Positions 48,785 to 58,186 of a stretch of 64,000 bases of DNA are shown piece by piece. Origin of the DNA: an uncultured Sulfitobacter sp. (GTDB lineage: Bacteria; Pseudomonadota; Alphaproteobacteria; Rhodobacterales; Rhodobacteraceae); the NCBI RefSeq assembly GCF_947499945.1, contig NZ_CANMQD010000005.1, positions 1 through 64,000 of the forward strand, in the 5' to 3' direction. How positions within the stretch are numbered: position 1 is the first letter of the stretch; every line of letters starts with the position of its first letter. Below the pieces are notes generated by a model that was not told the origin of the DNA, ran no database searches, and saw only the letters and a program-made list of their open reading frames with translations. A program made the position numbers and the translations under genes.

Positions 48785-49464
48785 ATGATTGGTTTTCGCT
48801 TTGCACTCTCATTGTTTCCGGCCCTTTCCTATCTAGTTTTCGCCATACTCACAATGCTTGGTGCATCCTTCGCTCAGACGGGATCTGGCGTCGGCTATGA
48901 GCCGGACTATGATTTTGAGAACAAAATAGGGTCACTCAAAGAGGACGAGAATTTTTATTGCCTGCCGAAAGACCGTCCGATCCTGACCGACCCGTTTTGA
49001 GTACAGACGATGAGCAAAGCCTATGATGCTTGCATCACTGACATTGTGATCTAATACGCTGTCAGAATACATAGTACTCGGTGCAGGGTCTCTCTCACCT
49101 GCGGGTGCGTATAGCATCCCGTATACCTTTGATAAGTTGAGGTCTGACGGGGTCAAATGCCTGATGAAAGCATATGTAAATTCATCCAACGGTCCAACTG
49201 ACGAAGAGAAATCCAGATGCAATCAAGCCATCGATAAAGGGTTCGAGATTAAGGATTGGATGAGTTTCGTTGGCGGTATTCCAGAGTTCACAAACGCAAC
49301 GAATACAAAGGAAGCTGCTAAGGCGTTTACTGAATTCAGATTTTCAAGGATGGAAAGAACTGGGGGGGTTGGGAGACTTTACTGACTCTACAGGCCAGCC
49401 AGCGATTGGTGAGGACAACGCGCTGATTATGGAGGAGCTAAAACCCTATGAGCGGCGCAATTGA
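48785..49464 (+). pseudogene. Frameshifted remnant of an exported protein
   Basis: Three successive coding-like segments lie in three frames. The first (48785-49000) has a signal peptide and FYCLPKDRPIL. The second (about 49080-49385) includes DKLRSDGVKCLMKAYV and DEEKSRCNQAIDKGFEIKDW. The third (about 49350-49464) ends IMEELKPYERRN. Together they would make a secreted protein of about 210 residues with several Cys. At least two frameshifts and a stop interrupt it. The family is not recognised. Confidence 0.6.
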
Positions 49465-49577
49465 ACTCCCGCTACTTTGGCCCAAGTCGAACTTGCAAGT
49501 TCTGAACGGTTTTAAAGGAGTGCCGTTTTCCTGAGGCCGCGTAAGCACTTCATAAAAAACGGCAATTTGCACAAAAG

Positions 49578-51406
49578 GTGTTTTGGGTACTTGGGCAACC
49601 CTTTCGTATCGAGGAGCAAGAATTGGTTTCGAATATATACTTGCACTACAATGCTGTCGAAGCAGATATAATTGGGGAATCTCCAGCCAAAGTTCATATT
49701 AAAAACGCGCGAAGGTGCCAAAAGAAAATTATTGAGAACGAGAAGAAAGCATTGGAGAGTTACGTCGCAAACTATTTTTTTGCTTGAACCTGATCCAAGT
49801 AGCGCCACCAGATGCAACGTTTCAAGAAACCACTTCAAGGACGCGCAAAAGGAAGCTTGGGGGCGAGAATTCAAGCTCGAGTGGAACGCCACTGACTACA
49901 ACAGCGAACTTTCCACCCTGTGGAATGCGATCTCCTTCGCACAGTCTTCAAGTGGAAAACGCTATTTTGATATCTGCAATGCCATCACCAAACTGCAAAA
50001 TGACTTGAGGGCGAGGTACCTCAAAGACTTTACAGGCGACAGTTGGCGCGAGCTGGACGAAATTCGTGCGCTTCGCAGTAATTGTAAGACCGACGAAGCC
50101 AACCGCGCTTCAGAAGCCTTGCGTGCGGAGATAGCGCGCTATCCAATCGTCCTAATGATCGGAGGAGCATGCCAGAGATCCCGCAGCCTATGATCAACGA
50201 CGTGTTGGCCGAACCGCCTGTCCCCGATCAGTATAAAAAAACGAATGTCCCGCGTGGCATCATCGGTGAACCTTTGAAAAATGCTGTTCTCATGCTGGAT
50301 AGGGCGATGCTGTTGCTCAAAGGCAGCCCGGACAAGGTAACGCCGATGGAAGGCGGTATTCCCGGTACTGTCATCGCCAACCTGCCTATTCTTGGTGCGA
50401 GCGTAGAACGCTAGAGTGAAGTAGAACTGACAGTTTTGGGTGAGTTCCCAGAAGAAACCGCTGCGGGGGGGCCTGTCGTCATACCTTCGCCATTGGTTGG
50501 TGAACCCGAGGCCACTTCAGTATCAACCTTGCTCGGCGCAGGGCTTGTCGCGGCAAAGGGGGGACCTCTACCAGCGGACGAAATCGACATGCTGACTGGA
50601 AAAATGCATTCCACCAATCCACGGGGCACCGCCGTCAAACTGTTCTTCTATCCGCCCCTGCCCGAAGAAATTGGCAATGTGCGCGAAATTCCAGATAGGG
50701 TTGGCGAAACCCCTGACCAAGCGAGACGTATACTTGCCGGTAAGAGCGAGGAGCCGTTCTTTACGATTGCGGCAGTTGTCGAGAAAGAGGTGACTCCAGA
50801 AGGGGAACGCCTTAACAGGGTCTACGCGACAATCCCTGAAATTGGCCGTATGGAATTGCGTGGCACGGCGTCACGCTCCACGTCTAAATAGAGCTTCAAC
50901 AGGTTTCGACAGAGGCCACCAGCGACACAAATACCGCAATCGTTACGAATGCTGGCGACGGTATTTCTGCGCAGTGGATCGGAACATGGCAATTCAATCC
51001 TATCTTATCTGACACAGGGCGAGCCGCGAACGAAGACAGCTTTTCGGTCACCTTTTTCTAAGCGAGCGGCGGGCTATGTGTGGAATTCAACAAGGCGCCT
51101 TTTCCACAACGTATCCTATCCTACAGCAGAGTTGAGTTAGCCTTTAACGACATATTACGCAAAGTAGCGCAAGGATCCGTTTGCAGCGTGAACATCCCAT
51201 CCAATCAGAGAACCTATTCGGACGAAGGCCTGTATTTTGTCCGATGAATGTATCGAGCTTGGTATCTGACGCAAGAGGGCGACACCTGTGTGGTACATTG
51301 GGCGAGCATCTACGCTTCTGGATCAAAAAATATTGAGCAAAAGCTGAACGAGCGACTGGCGCGCGGGCCGATATGCTTCAAGTGTCGCAAGATTGACGAA
51401 AGCTAG
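49578..51406 (+). pseudogene. Multiply broken large gene of unknown family
   Basis: A chain of coding-like stretches changes frame or hits stops at least five times. The pieces are 49578-49787; 49760-50193 (FDICNAITKLQNDLRARYL...); 50169-50414 and 50436-50891 in one frame separated by a TAG (PEEIGNVREIPDRVGETPD); then 50893-51406 in the next frame with TAA and TGA inside (ISAQWIGTWQFNPILSD..., VCSVNIPSNQRTYSDEGLY..., CFKCRKIDES). The total of about 600 codons suggests one large or two adjacent former genes. No domain is recognised. Confidence 0.6.
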
Positions 51407-51553
51407 ACGTGGTCCTGTTCTCACTGCAATTCTGGCACAAATCCGCCCCTCGCAAGCGACACCTCTATTGACTGTCTTCCGTGCCCAAAACTACCCGAAG
51501 GGCACGGGTATAATCAAATTTTTCTATGCGAGATTATTACGGAAGACCCCAAA

Positions 51554-53358
51554 ATGAGATGCCACATTACCCTTGCAGCGGTTTTGCCTCTAATGCTTTG
51601 GATCGGACAGGTCGAAAGCCTTTATGCCGATGAGGTAGAGGGGCTCATTTCTGGCGTTGATGTGCAATCGATGGTCGACAGCCGCCTGCCAACGGGAGCA
51701 CTGTTTGTACTCGGCCATGTCGTGGACATTCTGGCCGAGACCCCCGACCTTGGCCCATCACAATCACAAATAAATGGGCCGCGACAACCGCCGCCGATGG
51801 AACGCCATCAAGTGTACCACAAGTAGGATACCTCGCCCGCATTATAACTGATGCTGATGCCATCACTGCACTTGAGCCTGTATCTGACAGCGCTCGAGGC
51901 ATTGCAGTCGCCAACCGCCTCTAACACCGGTTATGGTGCGGAGCTTCTGCGTCAATCAGCTGATATGGATTATGCCCCTGCCATGACAGATCTGGGCGCA
52001 CTCTATAGTATTACCCGTGGTGTGCCCCGCGACGACAACATCGCCCGTGACTGGCAGCTTCGCGCGGCAGAGCAAGGCAACCCTACGGCATTTTTTCGCC
52101 TTGGTCTGATGTACTACGCAGGACGCGGCGTTCCGACGGATGATATTGAGGCCGCATGTGGATGAAAAAGGCGGCGGCGCAAGGTCACACAACTGCGATG
52201 TTTGTCTTGGCGATGCTGCACGAGGATGGTGTTGGCGTATCCAAAAGCATGGTTGAAATGGTGCGTTGGTTTGAAGCGGTTGCGCAGCAGGGGCACTGAA
52301 TCCAAGTTCTTTTGGGGCCATATCTATGCGGAAGGCGAAGATGAGATAATCGAAAAAGATGAGGAAAAATCCGAAGAATCGTGGCTCGATGCAGCCAATG
52401 CCGGACATGGCGGCGCAATGCAGGCGCTTAGTGATTGTTACAAAGACAAGTCCGACCAAAGGGCCACAAAGTGGGCTGCCGCTGCACAAGCCAACCCATA
52501 CACGGAAATTGACATGCAAGACGTCCTTTGGCTGAGTGAATGGGAATGCTATGTCCCCGTAAAATCTTCGTTGCAGCCTGATCCTGCCCTGATGCCGTCA
52601 CCAGAACCTACGGGCATTGTCCCAACGGAGCGTACGGTGTGCGTGACTCATGTTGTGCAGGCTTGCGCCCGTCTTGCCGCTACTGCGTATGATACTGACC
52701 GGCCTGACAAAACCATGTTTGTAGAATACGTAAATTTGGACGGACAACGCGTCATTTCTGAATGGCCCGACCCACGGCGTTTTTTGTGCGCAAATCGCAC
52801 GCGGGTATCGCAAAACCGGAAATTACGACGGAGCCTTTGAGACCGCCATGACTGGATCACAGCTTGGCAGCGCTCAGGCGATAGGATTTATCGGGGCGCT
52901 ATAAAAGTTGGGTCGCCCGGTTCCTCAAAGTGAGAATGAGGCCTGCGATGGTTTGAAAAATATGGTCAGGCGGGAAACATTACCGGAATGCACTTCGCTG
53001 CGGGAATGCACCTTCATGGCAAGGGCGTTCCCTAATATCCGGTCGCAGCAGCCAATTGGTTCAAAGCCGCTGCAGACTTGGAGAGCACGCCAGCTTATGC
53101 CAATCTGGGAATCCATTACGACAACGGTGAAGGGCTGATGTACGATCCCGTAGAGGCCGCAGTAAATCTATTGATTAGCTTATCAACAGGTACTCCGCTC
53201 GCGCGTGAACAACTGCTCCAAAACCCTCAAAGACTACCAGACCGACACGGATCGAAGTTCAACGCATTCTTAGAGAAGACGGCCTTTACACGGGTGCGTT
53301 TGACGGGGATTTCGGTCCACAGACCACCCGAGCCTTACGTGCCAGAGTACAAAATTGA
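51554..53358 (+). pseudogene. Decayed exported Sel1-repeat protein with peptidoglycan-binding C-terminus
   Basis: An N-terminal signal peptide (MRCHITLAAVLPLMLWIGQ) is followed, after frame changes, by Sel1-like repeats: YAPAMTDLGALYSITRGVPRDD, TAFFRLGLMYYAGRGVPTDD, TAMFVLAMLHEDGVGVSKSM, MHLHGKGVP-stop-YPVAAANWFK, AYANLGIHYDNGEGLMYDP. The last readable piece, LREDGLYTGAFDGDFGPQTT with RALRARVQN to the TGA at 53358, is a PG_binding_1 motif. Several frameshifts and stops separate the parts. Intact relatives are periplasmic proteins thought to bind the cell wall; this copy is dead unless the breaks are sequencing errors. Confidence 0.75.
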
Positions 53359-53575
53359 TCAGTTTGCGTCTCATGGGTTAGATGTCAGATGAGGCCGGCA
53401 GTCGCCGATAATCTGTGCACGTCTCGTAATCCCGTCTTGGTGTCTCATATAAAGCAATTTTTGCCTGCTGGCGAATTCTGGCATTAAACAAGTTCGAACC
53501 AGATCGCAAAATCACGGCCATAGTCAAATGTGAATGTGCTCTTCCCAAAACACTCAAGACCTCTGGGTTACGCGT

Positions 53576-54616
53576 TCAGCGGACATAATAGTAGGCTGCT
53601 AAACTGGCGATAAAGGCAAAGAGAACAAGGATTGAATCAAGGCCGAACCTACCCATCCGCGGTTTGCGCCGCACAATAAGACCGATGAGATAGATTGCAG
53701 TCACAGTGATGCCAAACGCCAAGGCGAGGCTGACCATACGGGATGTGTTTTGCAAAATCGGCCCTGCCCGAAATAAAATGTCTGCGGGAAACACGAGCAC
53801 TAGCATTATAAGGTTGCTACCAAATATATTGGAAATCGCCATCGTGTAGGCGCCGATGCGGACGGCTGCGATGCTGGTGCTCAGCTCGGGGAGTGATGTG
53901 GCGGCCGCTAGCAACGTCACCCCGATGAACCCTGTTCCAAGGCCAGATTTATCCGCAATACGTTCTGCAAAGAGAACCAGCATCAACCCAAAAACTAAAA
54001 TGGCGATGCAGGCCGCGACAGCCTGCCAAATCAGGCTGTCATTACGCGCTTGCGCGATTCCCGTCGGCGCAGGGAAAGCAAGGGGCTCCGGATCAGGCAG
54101 ATCAACGGGAACCCAGTCGCTACTGTCATTATAACGGCGCAACAACCAAATCGCGCCAACATAGATAACCGCGATGCAGATGCTTCCCAGTCCCACACCC
54201 GCCAACACCACTGTCTCACCCAGATTGGTGACGACTAAGGCGACAGACAATAGCAACACCAGCAAAGTCGCTTCAAGCGCGTGGTTTGCCTTACGCGGAT
54301 AGTTGGTTATCGGACCCTTTGCCCAGAAATCGGCCATCGCAAGTATGGCAGTTTGCAATGCAATACCTCCGAAGAGGTTGTTCAGCACCAGATCGCGGGA
54401 CTGTTGCAGAGCAGCACTCAGCGTTGTTGCGACTTCGGGCAATGACGTAGCAAGAGACAAGAGCAACAAGCCCACAAGCGATTTTGCAAGCTTGAAGCGA
54501 TCAGCCAGCGCATCCGCGAGATACGCCAACCGCGCCCCTGCGATCCAGACACAGGCAGCACTTGCTGCAAAGAGTAGCAGGCTTTGTAAAAGGGAGGTTT
54601 CAGGAAACTGCATCAT
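53576..54616 (-). CDS. Sodium/calcium exchanger family membrane protein (346 aa)
   Basis: CaCA-superfamily antiporter (YrbG-like) with about ten transmembrane helices and the two inverted alpha-repeats. Repeat 1 has ATSLPEVATTL at residues 56-66, and repeat 2 has AATSLPELSTS near 238-248 with SNIFGSNLIML downstream. The Glu residues E61 and E244 are the ion-binding acids of the family. The second half of repeat 1 reads NNLFGG instead of NxxGSN, so ion selectivity may differ from true calcium exchangers. A hydrophilic loop (about 165-192) joins the two halves. The gene stands alone on the minus strand. An FNR-like palindrome lies just upstream. Confidence 0.9.
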   Translation of the reverse strand: MMQFPETSLLQSLLLFAASAACVWIAGARLAYLADALADRFKLAKSLVGLLLLSLATSLPEVATTLSAALQQSRDLVLNNLFGGIALQTAILAMADFWAKGPITNYPRKANHALEATLLVLLLSVALVVTNLGETVVLAGVGLGSICIAVIYVGAIWLLRRYNDSSDWVPVDLPDPEPLAFPAPTGIAQARNDSLIWQAVAACIAILVFGLMLVLFAERIADKSGLGTGFIGVTLLAAATSLPELSTSIAAVRIGAYTMAISNIFGSNLIMLVLVFPADILFRAGPILQNTSRMVSLALAFGITVTAIYLIGLIVRRKPRMGRFGLDSILVLFAFIASLAAYYYVR

Positions 54617-55244
54617 CGAGGTTTAGCAGCGATAGTGTGGCTATTTTTGACATGGCTCAATCGAAACGTACGGCACGGAGCCACGAAAAGTGAACAAAGC
54701 GTTTCTGGCATCGAAATGACTTCCCTGCTTTCGACAGACAGGCAAAACAACGGGATCAATGACACGGTGAATGATAAAGTGACAACTTGCCCATTACCTC
54801 TGGGTCGCATAGCGCGTCTGTTAGCGCCCCTCCGTCTTTACAAACTCGATTGCTGGCGACTGGGCGAGGCGGACACCAAGCTCAAATCGGCTCGTATTGC
54901 GTCCTTAAATACCATGGGTTGCAAAGTGATGTTGCCATTGTTGGGATGCCGCTTTGGAACACCAACACGAGTTAAATTGCCGACTTCAGGTAAAAGCGCG
55001 CCTATGTCTGCTCGCTCATATTCGCTTCCTATCCCGTTAATATCCTGCTGGCGTTTGGAAATGATCCTTTCGGTCATCTTCTGCTGGTGCACCCTGTTGC
55101 ACGGTACAGAAAGGCGGAGCGTGTTGCTGTTGGAACATCAAACAAATCACTCCGCCAACTCATTTATCTATCTGCTGACGATATGAAAAACTTGGTCGGT
55201 TCCTTTCGAAACTCGGGCCACAACGACACTTTTCTTTTGTCAGA
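54617..55244. other. Intergenic gap without a recognisable gene
   Basis: About 630 bases separate the exchanger from the polymer-forming protein's stop. A plus-strand frame (54635-55186) and a minus-strand frame (54838-55092) are open, but neither has a ribosome-binding site or a family I recognise. The minus-strand one has somewhat protein-like composition. TTGACATGGCTCAA at 54647-54660 fits the FNR core. Confidence 0.4.
54647..54660. promoter_or_regulatory. FNR-like palindrome adjoining the exchanger start
   Basis: TTGACATGGCTCAA matches TTGA-N6-TCAA, with one mismatch in each half relative to the full box. For the minus-strand exchanger a class II promoter would start transcription at about 54613, at the second ATG itself. 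That would mean a leaderless message, a downstream true start, or repression rather than activation. Confidence 0.28.
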
Positions 55245-56426
55245 TCAGTCTTCAATGGGTTTCATATCTACATCCAGCACAACATCAGGGGTGCCGATCA
55301 ATGACTGGAATAAGGCGTTAGTCATTGCACCTATTCCCAAAAGGACCAACGTGTAATTGACCACCCAGCCCACAAAGGGGATGAAATTAAGCAGCGCCAC
55401 ACAAATGATCGAGGCGGCGAAAACCATCAGGCGCGCAATATTGCTCGGCTCCGGTGCACCACCCAACCCCGCCCACAACCGCATCGCAATACTGTAGGCA
55501 CCCAGCGCATATCCAAGCGTCCAAGCGACGACGATTGCCAACAACACAACCGGAACAAAGGGCAGGCCCACAATTGTCAGAGATATAATAGGCACCATGC
55601 CAAACAACATCGATAAACCGATAACACCCAACAACAATGTCTGGCCCGGTGCGGCAGCGATGCTGCGGCGCATATGCGACAAACGCTTTGGCATAAAGCC
55701 AAGCATCAGGGCGCCGAGCACCAAAAAGAATAACAAAGAGACAACAAAGCCGAACAGGATCGAAGCAAAGGTGGGAAGGACTGGCATCTCATGCCCCAAA
55801 TCATCCCACTCCTCCCATATATCACCACCTGACAAACGCTCGAACATCACACGTTCGGGACTCGCAACGCGCTCTGGCACCGACACCTTATCTTCAGTGC
55901 TGTACGTCAGGATGCCGCCAACCATAGCGTCAGGTCCAAATGAAAGCGTTTGCGCGAAAATACGGGCGTCACCGCTAATGGGCGCATTAAGGATCACGTC
56001 GCGTCCCATAATAGAAAGAGCGCCCTCAATAGGGCCTTCGACTGTGACAGAATTCCCCAGCAGGCGCGCATTGCCCAGTGTTGCAGAACTGCTTTGTGTG
56101 CGCAGAGAGAATGCAGCAGCAGTCAGGTCTTCGCCGATCTTGCTGCGAATGATTACGGTACCGCCTAGTGCATAGAGGTCTTTCGCAACATCAGTGTTGA
56201 CTGACACATCGTACCCGCTGATATGCATGTCGCCTTGCGTGACACCGCCAACTGTCGCTGCGCGGCCCAAGACGAAAGCATCGCCTTCAGCCTCTATCGT
56301 CTGGTTGATTTGTGCGCCTGCTAAATATGAATCTCCGCCATTTTCGGCTGAAACCGTATCTGCAAAACATGTCGTCGACAGGCCCATTGCTGCGACTACG
56401 GCAATCACATTCAGAAAAGTAGCCAT
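55245..56426 (-). CDS. Exported polymer-forming (bactofilin-like) protein with C-terminal membrane domain (393 aa)
   Basis: Signal peptide MATFLNVIAVVAAMGLSTTCFA. Then about 160 residues of short beta-helix repeats with alternating hydrophobic positions (GDAFVLGRAATVGG, GDMHISGYDVSV, VTVEGPIEGALSIMG) of the bactofilin/polymer-forming type. About six transmembrane helices (residues about 225-380) follow. The start at 56426 is chosen over an upstream ATG (56471) because AAGGAG precedes it. The architecture is common in bacteria but its role is not settled; it may form a membrane-linked scaffold. It is divergent from the universal stress gene. Confidence 0.75.
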   Translation of the reverse strand: MATFLNVIAVVAAMGLSTTCFADTVSAENGGDSYLAGAQINQTIEAEGDAFVLGRAATVGGVTQGDMHISGYDVSVNTDVAKDLYALGGTVIIRSKIGEDLTAAAFSLRTQSSSATLGNARLLGNSVTVEGPIEGALSIMGRDVILNAPISGDARIFAQTLSFGPDAMVGGILTYSTEDKVSVPERVASPERVMFERLSGGDIWEEWDDLGHEMPVLPTFASILFGFVVSLLFFLVLGALMLGFMPKRLSHMRRSIAAAPGQTLLLGVIGLSMLFGMVPIISLTIVGLPFVPVVLLAIVVAWTLGYALGAYSIAMRLWAGLGGAPEPSNIARLMVFAASIICVALLNFIPFVGWVVNYTLVLLGIGAMTNALFQSLIGTPDVVLDVDMKPIED

Positions 56427-56488
56427 TGTTAAACTCCTTAATAAAAGCTGGATCACGCAATGACATACCATCCAGACGCAGAGCCCGA

Positions 56489-56502
56489 TTGACGCTTATC
56501 AA
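56489..56502 (+). promoter_or_regulatory. Canonical FnrL box driving the universal stress protein
   Basis: TTGACGCTTATCAA is a full match to TTGAY-N4-ATCAA. With the box centred at -41.5 for the plus-strand gene, the -10 position coincides within one base with TAAACA (56524-56529), and transcription would start near 56537, about 30 bases before the ATG. No suitable -10 lies in the opposite direction. Confidence 0.65.
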
Positions 56503-56568
56503 TCAGATCACAACGTCATCTGCTAAACATCATCCTGATCCGATCCAACGCATACGAAGGAATATCTC

Positions 56569-57408
56569 ATGGAACCCAAGACAATACTTGTCTGTCTGAC
56601 AACGCCGGAAAACACAGAAACCCTAATGAAAGCTGCGGTTCCTTTGGCGCGCAAACACAGCGCACACCTGATCGGTTTGCATACGATCGAGGCTATTCTG
56701 GTCTATCCGGGCATTGCAATGCACATCCCCGACCTTGCTTTTGCCGCTTTCAATCACAGCCAGAAGGAAGCATCAGAGGCGATCAAATCAGTCTTCACCA
56801 AGTACACGCAAAATGAGGATTTCGTCAGTGAATTCCGCTTGGTACGAGCCGAAGCCTCCTCAGCTGCAGAGCGGATGGTTGAATCCGCGCGGGCCGCTGA
56901 TCTTGTCATCATGTCCCATCAGGACAAAAAGAATGATCGGTTTGACCAGCGCAATGCCCAAGCACAAGTTATCCGCGAGAGTGGCCGACCAGTGATTGTT
57001 GTTCCTTTGGGATACGACGGCCCAGAGATCGGAGCAAACGTGCTATTGGGATGGAGTGACACAAGAGAAGCGGCGCGCGCGGCACATGACTTGCTCGGCA
57101 TTGCCGACCCTGGTGCCAACCTCACTGTCCTGCGCGTGGACAAGTCTTCCAAAGACATGCTCAAAGACAGCGACGCAATAGATGTCGTCGAAATGTTTGC
57201 ACGCCACAATCTTAAGACAAAGTTGGAGCACCGAGAAACTGCGGGAAACAGCGTTGCAGAAACACTGGCGAACGCCGCCTTCGAAGCTGGTGCTGACCTC
57301 ATTGCTACAGGAGCTTTTGGCCATTCACGTGCGTATGACTTTGTTCTGGGGGCCACCACATACACCCTTTTGCGAGATCAAAAGCTACCGGTCTTGTTCA
57401 GCAAGTAG
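56569..57408 (+). CDS. Universal stress protein, tandem UspA domains (279 aa)
   Basis: Two Usp domains in tandem. Domain 1 (about 1-147) starts TILVCLTTPENTETLMKAAVPLA and ends ESGRPVIVVPLG. Domain 2 (about 150-279) starts NVLLGWSDTREAARAAHDLL and ends GATTYTLLRDQKLPVLFS. The second domain has GAFGHSRAYDFVLGATT, close to the ATP-binding G-2x-G-9x-G-S/T pattern. Double-domain Usps act as cytoplasmic stress or dormancy factors. GAAGGA precedes the ATG by about seven bases. The gene has its own FnrL-type promoter, consistent with induction at low oxygen, and opens the right-hand stress cluster. Confidence 0.92.
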   Translation: MEPKTILVCLTTPENTETLMKAAVPLARKHSAHLIGLHTIEAILVYPGIAMHIPDLAFAAFNHSQKEASEAIKSVFTKYTQNEDFVSEFRLVRAEASSAAERMVESARAADLVIMSHQDKKNDRFDQRNAQAQVIRESGRPVIVVPLGYDGPEIGANVLLGWSDTREAARAAHDLLGIADPGANLTVLRVDKSSKDMLKDSDAIDVVEMFARHNLKTKLEHRETAGNSVAETLANAAFEAGADLIATGAFGHSRAYDFVLGATTYTLLRDQKLPVLFSK

Positions 57409-57731
57409 ACAAAGGCACAGCACCTGCAGCCCATATTGGCAAATAGTTCAACGTTCCTATGGGCCGTCTTGTGTGGAAAGAGTGGAGGGGACTGTGCATT
57501 ATGGACCCGCAAGCAAAAATGCTCGAATGTTTGCAAGTGAACTTTGCAATATTACGTGCGCAGTTCCAGACGAGCATTTCGGGTTACGCAACAATCTGAC
57601 ACGCCTACACTGGCTTATGTTGCTCTGATCTTTGCCGCCCAAATTCGAGTGCTCTGTATAAAAAATTCAGCGTTCCGAGCGGGCGCGTACAGATACTTCA
57701 AGCCCACTCAAAACACTGTAACGCACTCACG
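57409..57731. other. Intergenic gap, nothing recognised
   Basis: About 320 bases between the stress protein and the convergent proline-rich gene. No domain-bearing frame, RNA gene or clear terminator was seen. Confidence 0.4.
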
Positions 57732-57929
57732 TCAGACAGGAAAATTCCCTTCGTCAAAAGGATCCTCAGGTGCATCTGTTGGTTCTATTATTTCTGGCAC
57801 AGGAGGCTCTGTTTCTGGGTCCTCTGGCTGCGGCGACTCTGGCCCTGGGGGCTCCTGTATCGGGTCAACCGGCATCGGCACCTCCTCTGGAGGGTCACCT
57901 TGTGCAGATGATATATCTGAATGTGCCAT
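57732..57929 (-). CDS. Small acidic proline-rich protein (65 aa)
   Basis: About a third of the residues are proline and about a quarter are Asp/Glu (PPEEVPMPVDPIQEPPGPE and so on), with no hydrophobic core, so the protein is probably disordered. It is supported as a real gene by AAAGGA a few bases before the ATG and by a canonical FnrL box whose -10 (TAATTA, 57958-57963) is exactly spaced for this strand. The function is unknown. Similar short Pro/Glu tails occur as disordered linkers, so over-interpretation should be avoided. Confidence 0.6.
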   Translation of the reverse strand: MAHSDISSAQGDPPEEVPMPVDPIQEPPGPESPQPEDPETEPPVPEIIEPTDAPEDPFDEGNFPV

Positions 57930-57985
57930 TGTTCGTCCTTTCTCCTAAGACACTTTCTAATTAGTGCACTTCATAAGCGCTTGAA

Positions 57986-57999
57986 TTGATCCCTATCAA
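57986..57999. promoter_or_regulatory. Perfect FNR box (TTGAT-N4-ATCAA) between the proline-rich and Lon-like genes
   Basis: TTGATCCCTATCAA is the textbook FNR palindrome. Towards the minus-strand small gene, TAATTA (57958-57963) sits exactly at -12 to -7 for a class II site. Towards the Lon-like gene the corresponding hexamer is GACGCT, so control of that gene from this site is less certain. Confidence 0.68.
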
Positions 58000-58186
58000 T
58001 CTCCGCTTCTTTCAAACATGAGACGCTCCTTGGAAAGCCCAACAGGAGTCCTGTGATGCTACCAACCCATCTAGTAATACTGACCTTCATGACTGGCCTG
58101 ACACTGATATGCAGTGTCTTTTCCAGATCATCCAATAGCCGCTGGAATGGCGCTAAACGCCCCAAAATATCCGCAACGCGAAGGGT

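Noticed and set aside
54647..54660. FNR-like site as an activator of the cation exchanger gene
   Set aside because: A class II geometry would start transcription at the start codon itself, and both half-sites deviate from the full box; kept as a low-confidence site only.
54635..55186. 183-codon plus-strand open frame between the exchanger and the polymer-forming protein
   Set aside because: No ribosome-binding site, Leu/Arg/Ser-rich random composition, no domain; the opposite strand is equally open.
57971..58165. 64-codon minus-strand open frame overlapping the FNR box
   Set aside because: It spans the promoter region of the proline-rich and Lon-like genes and has no start signal or domain.
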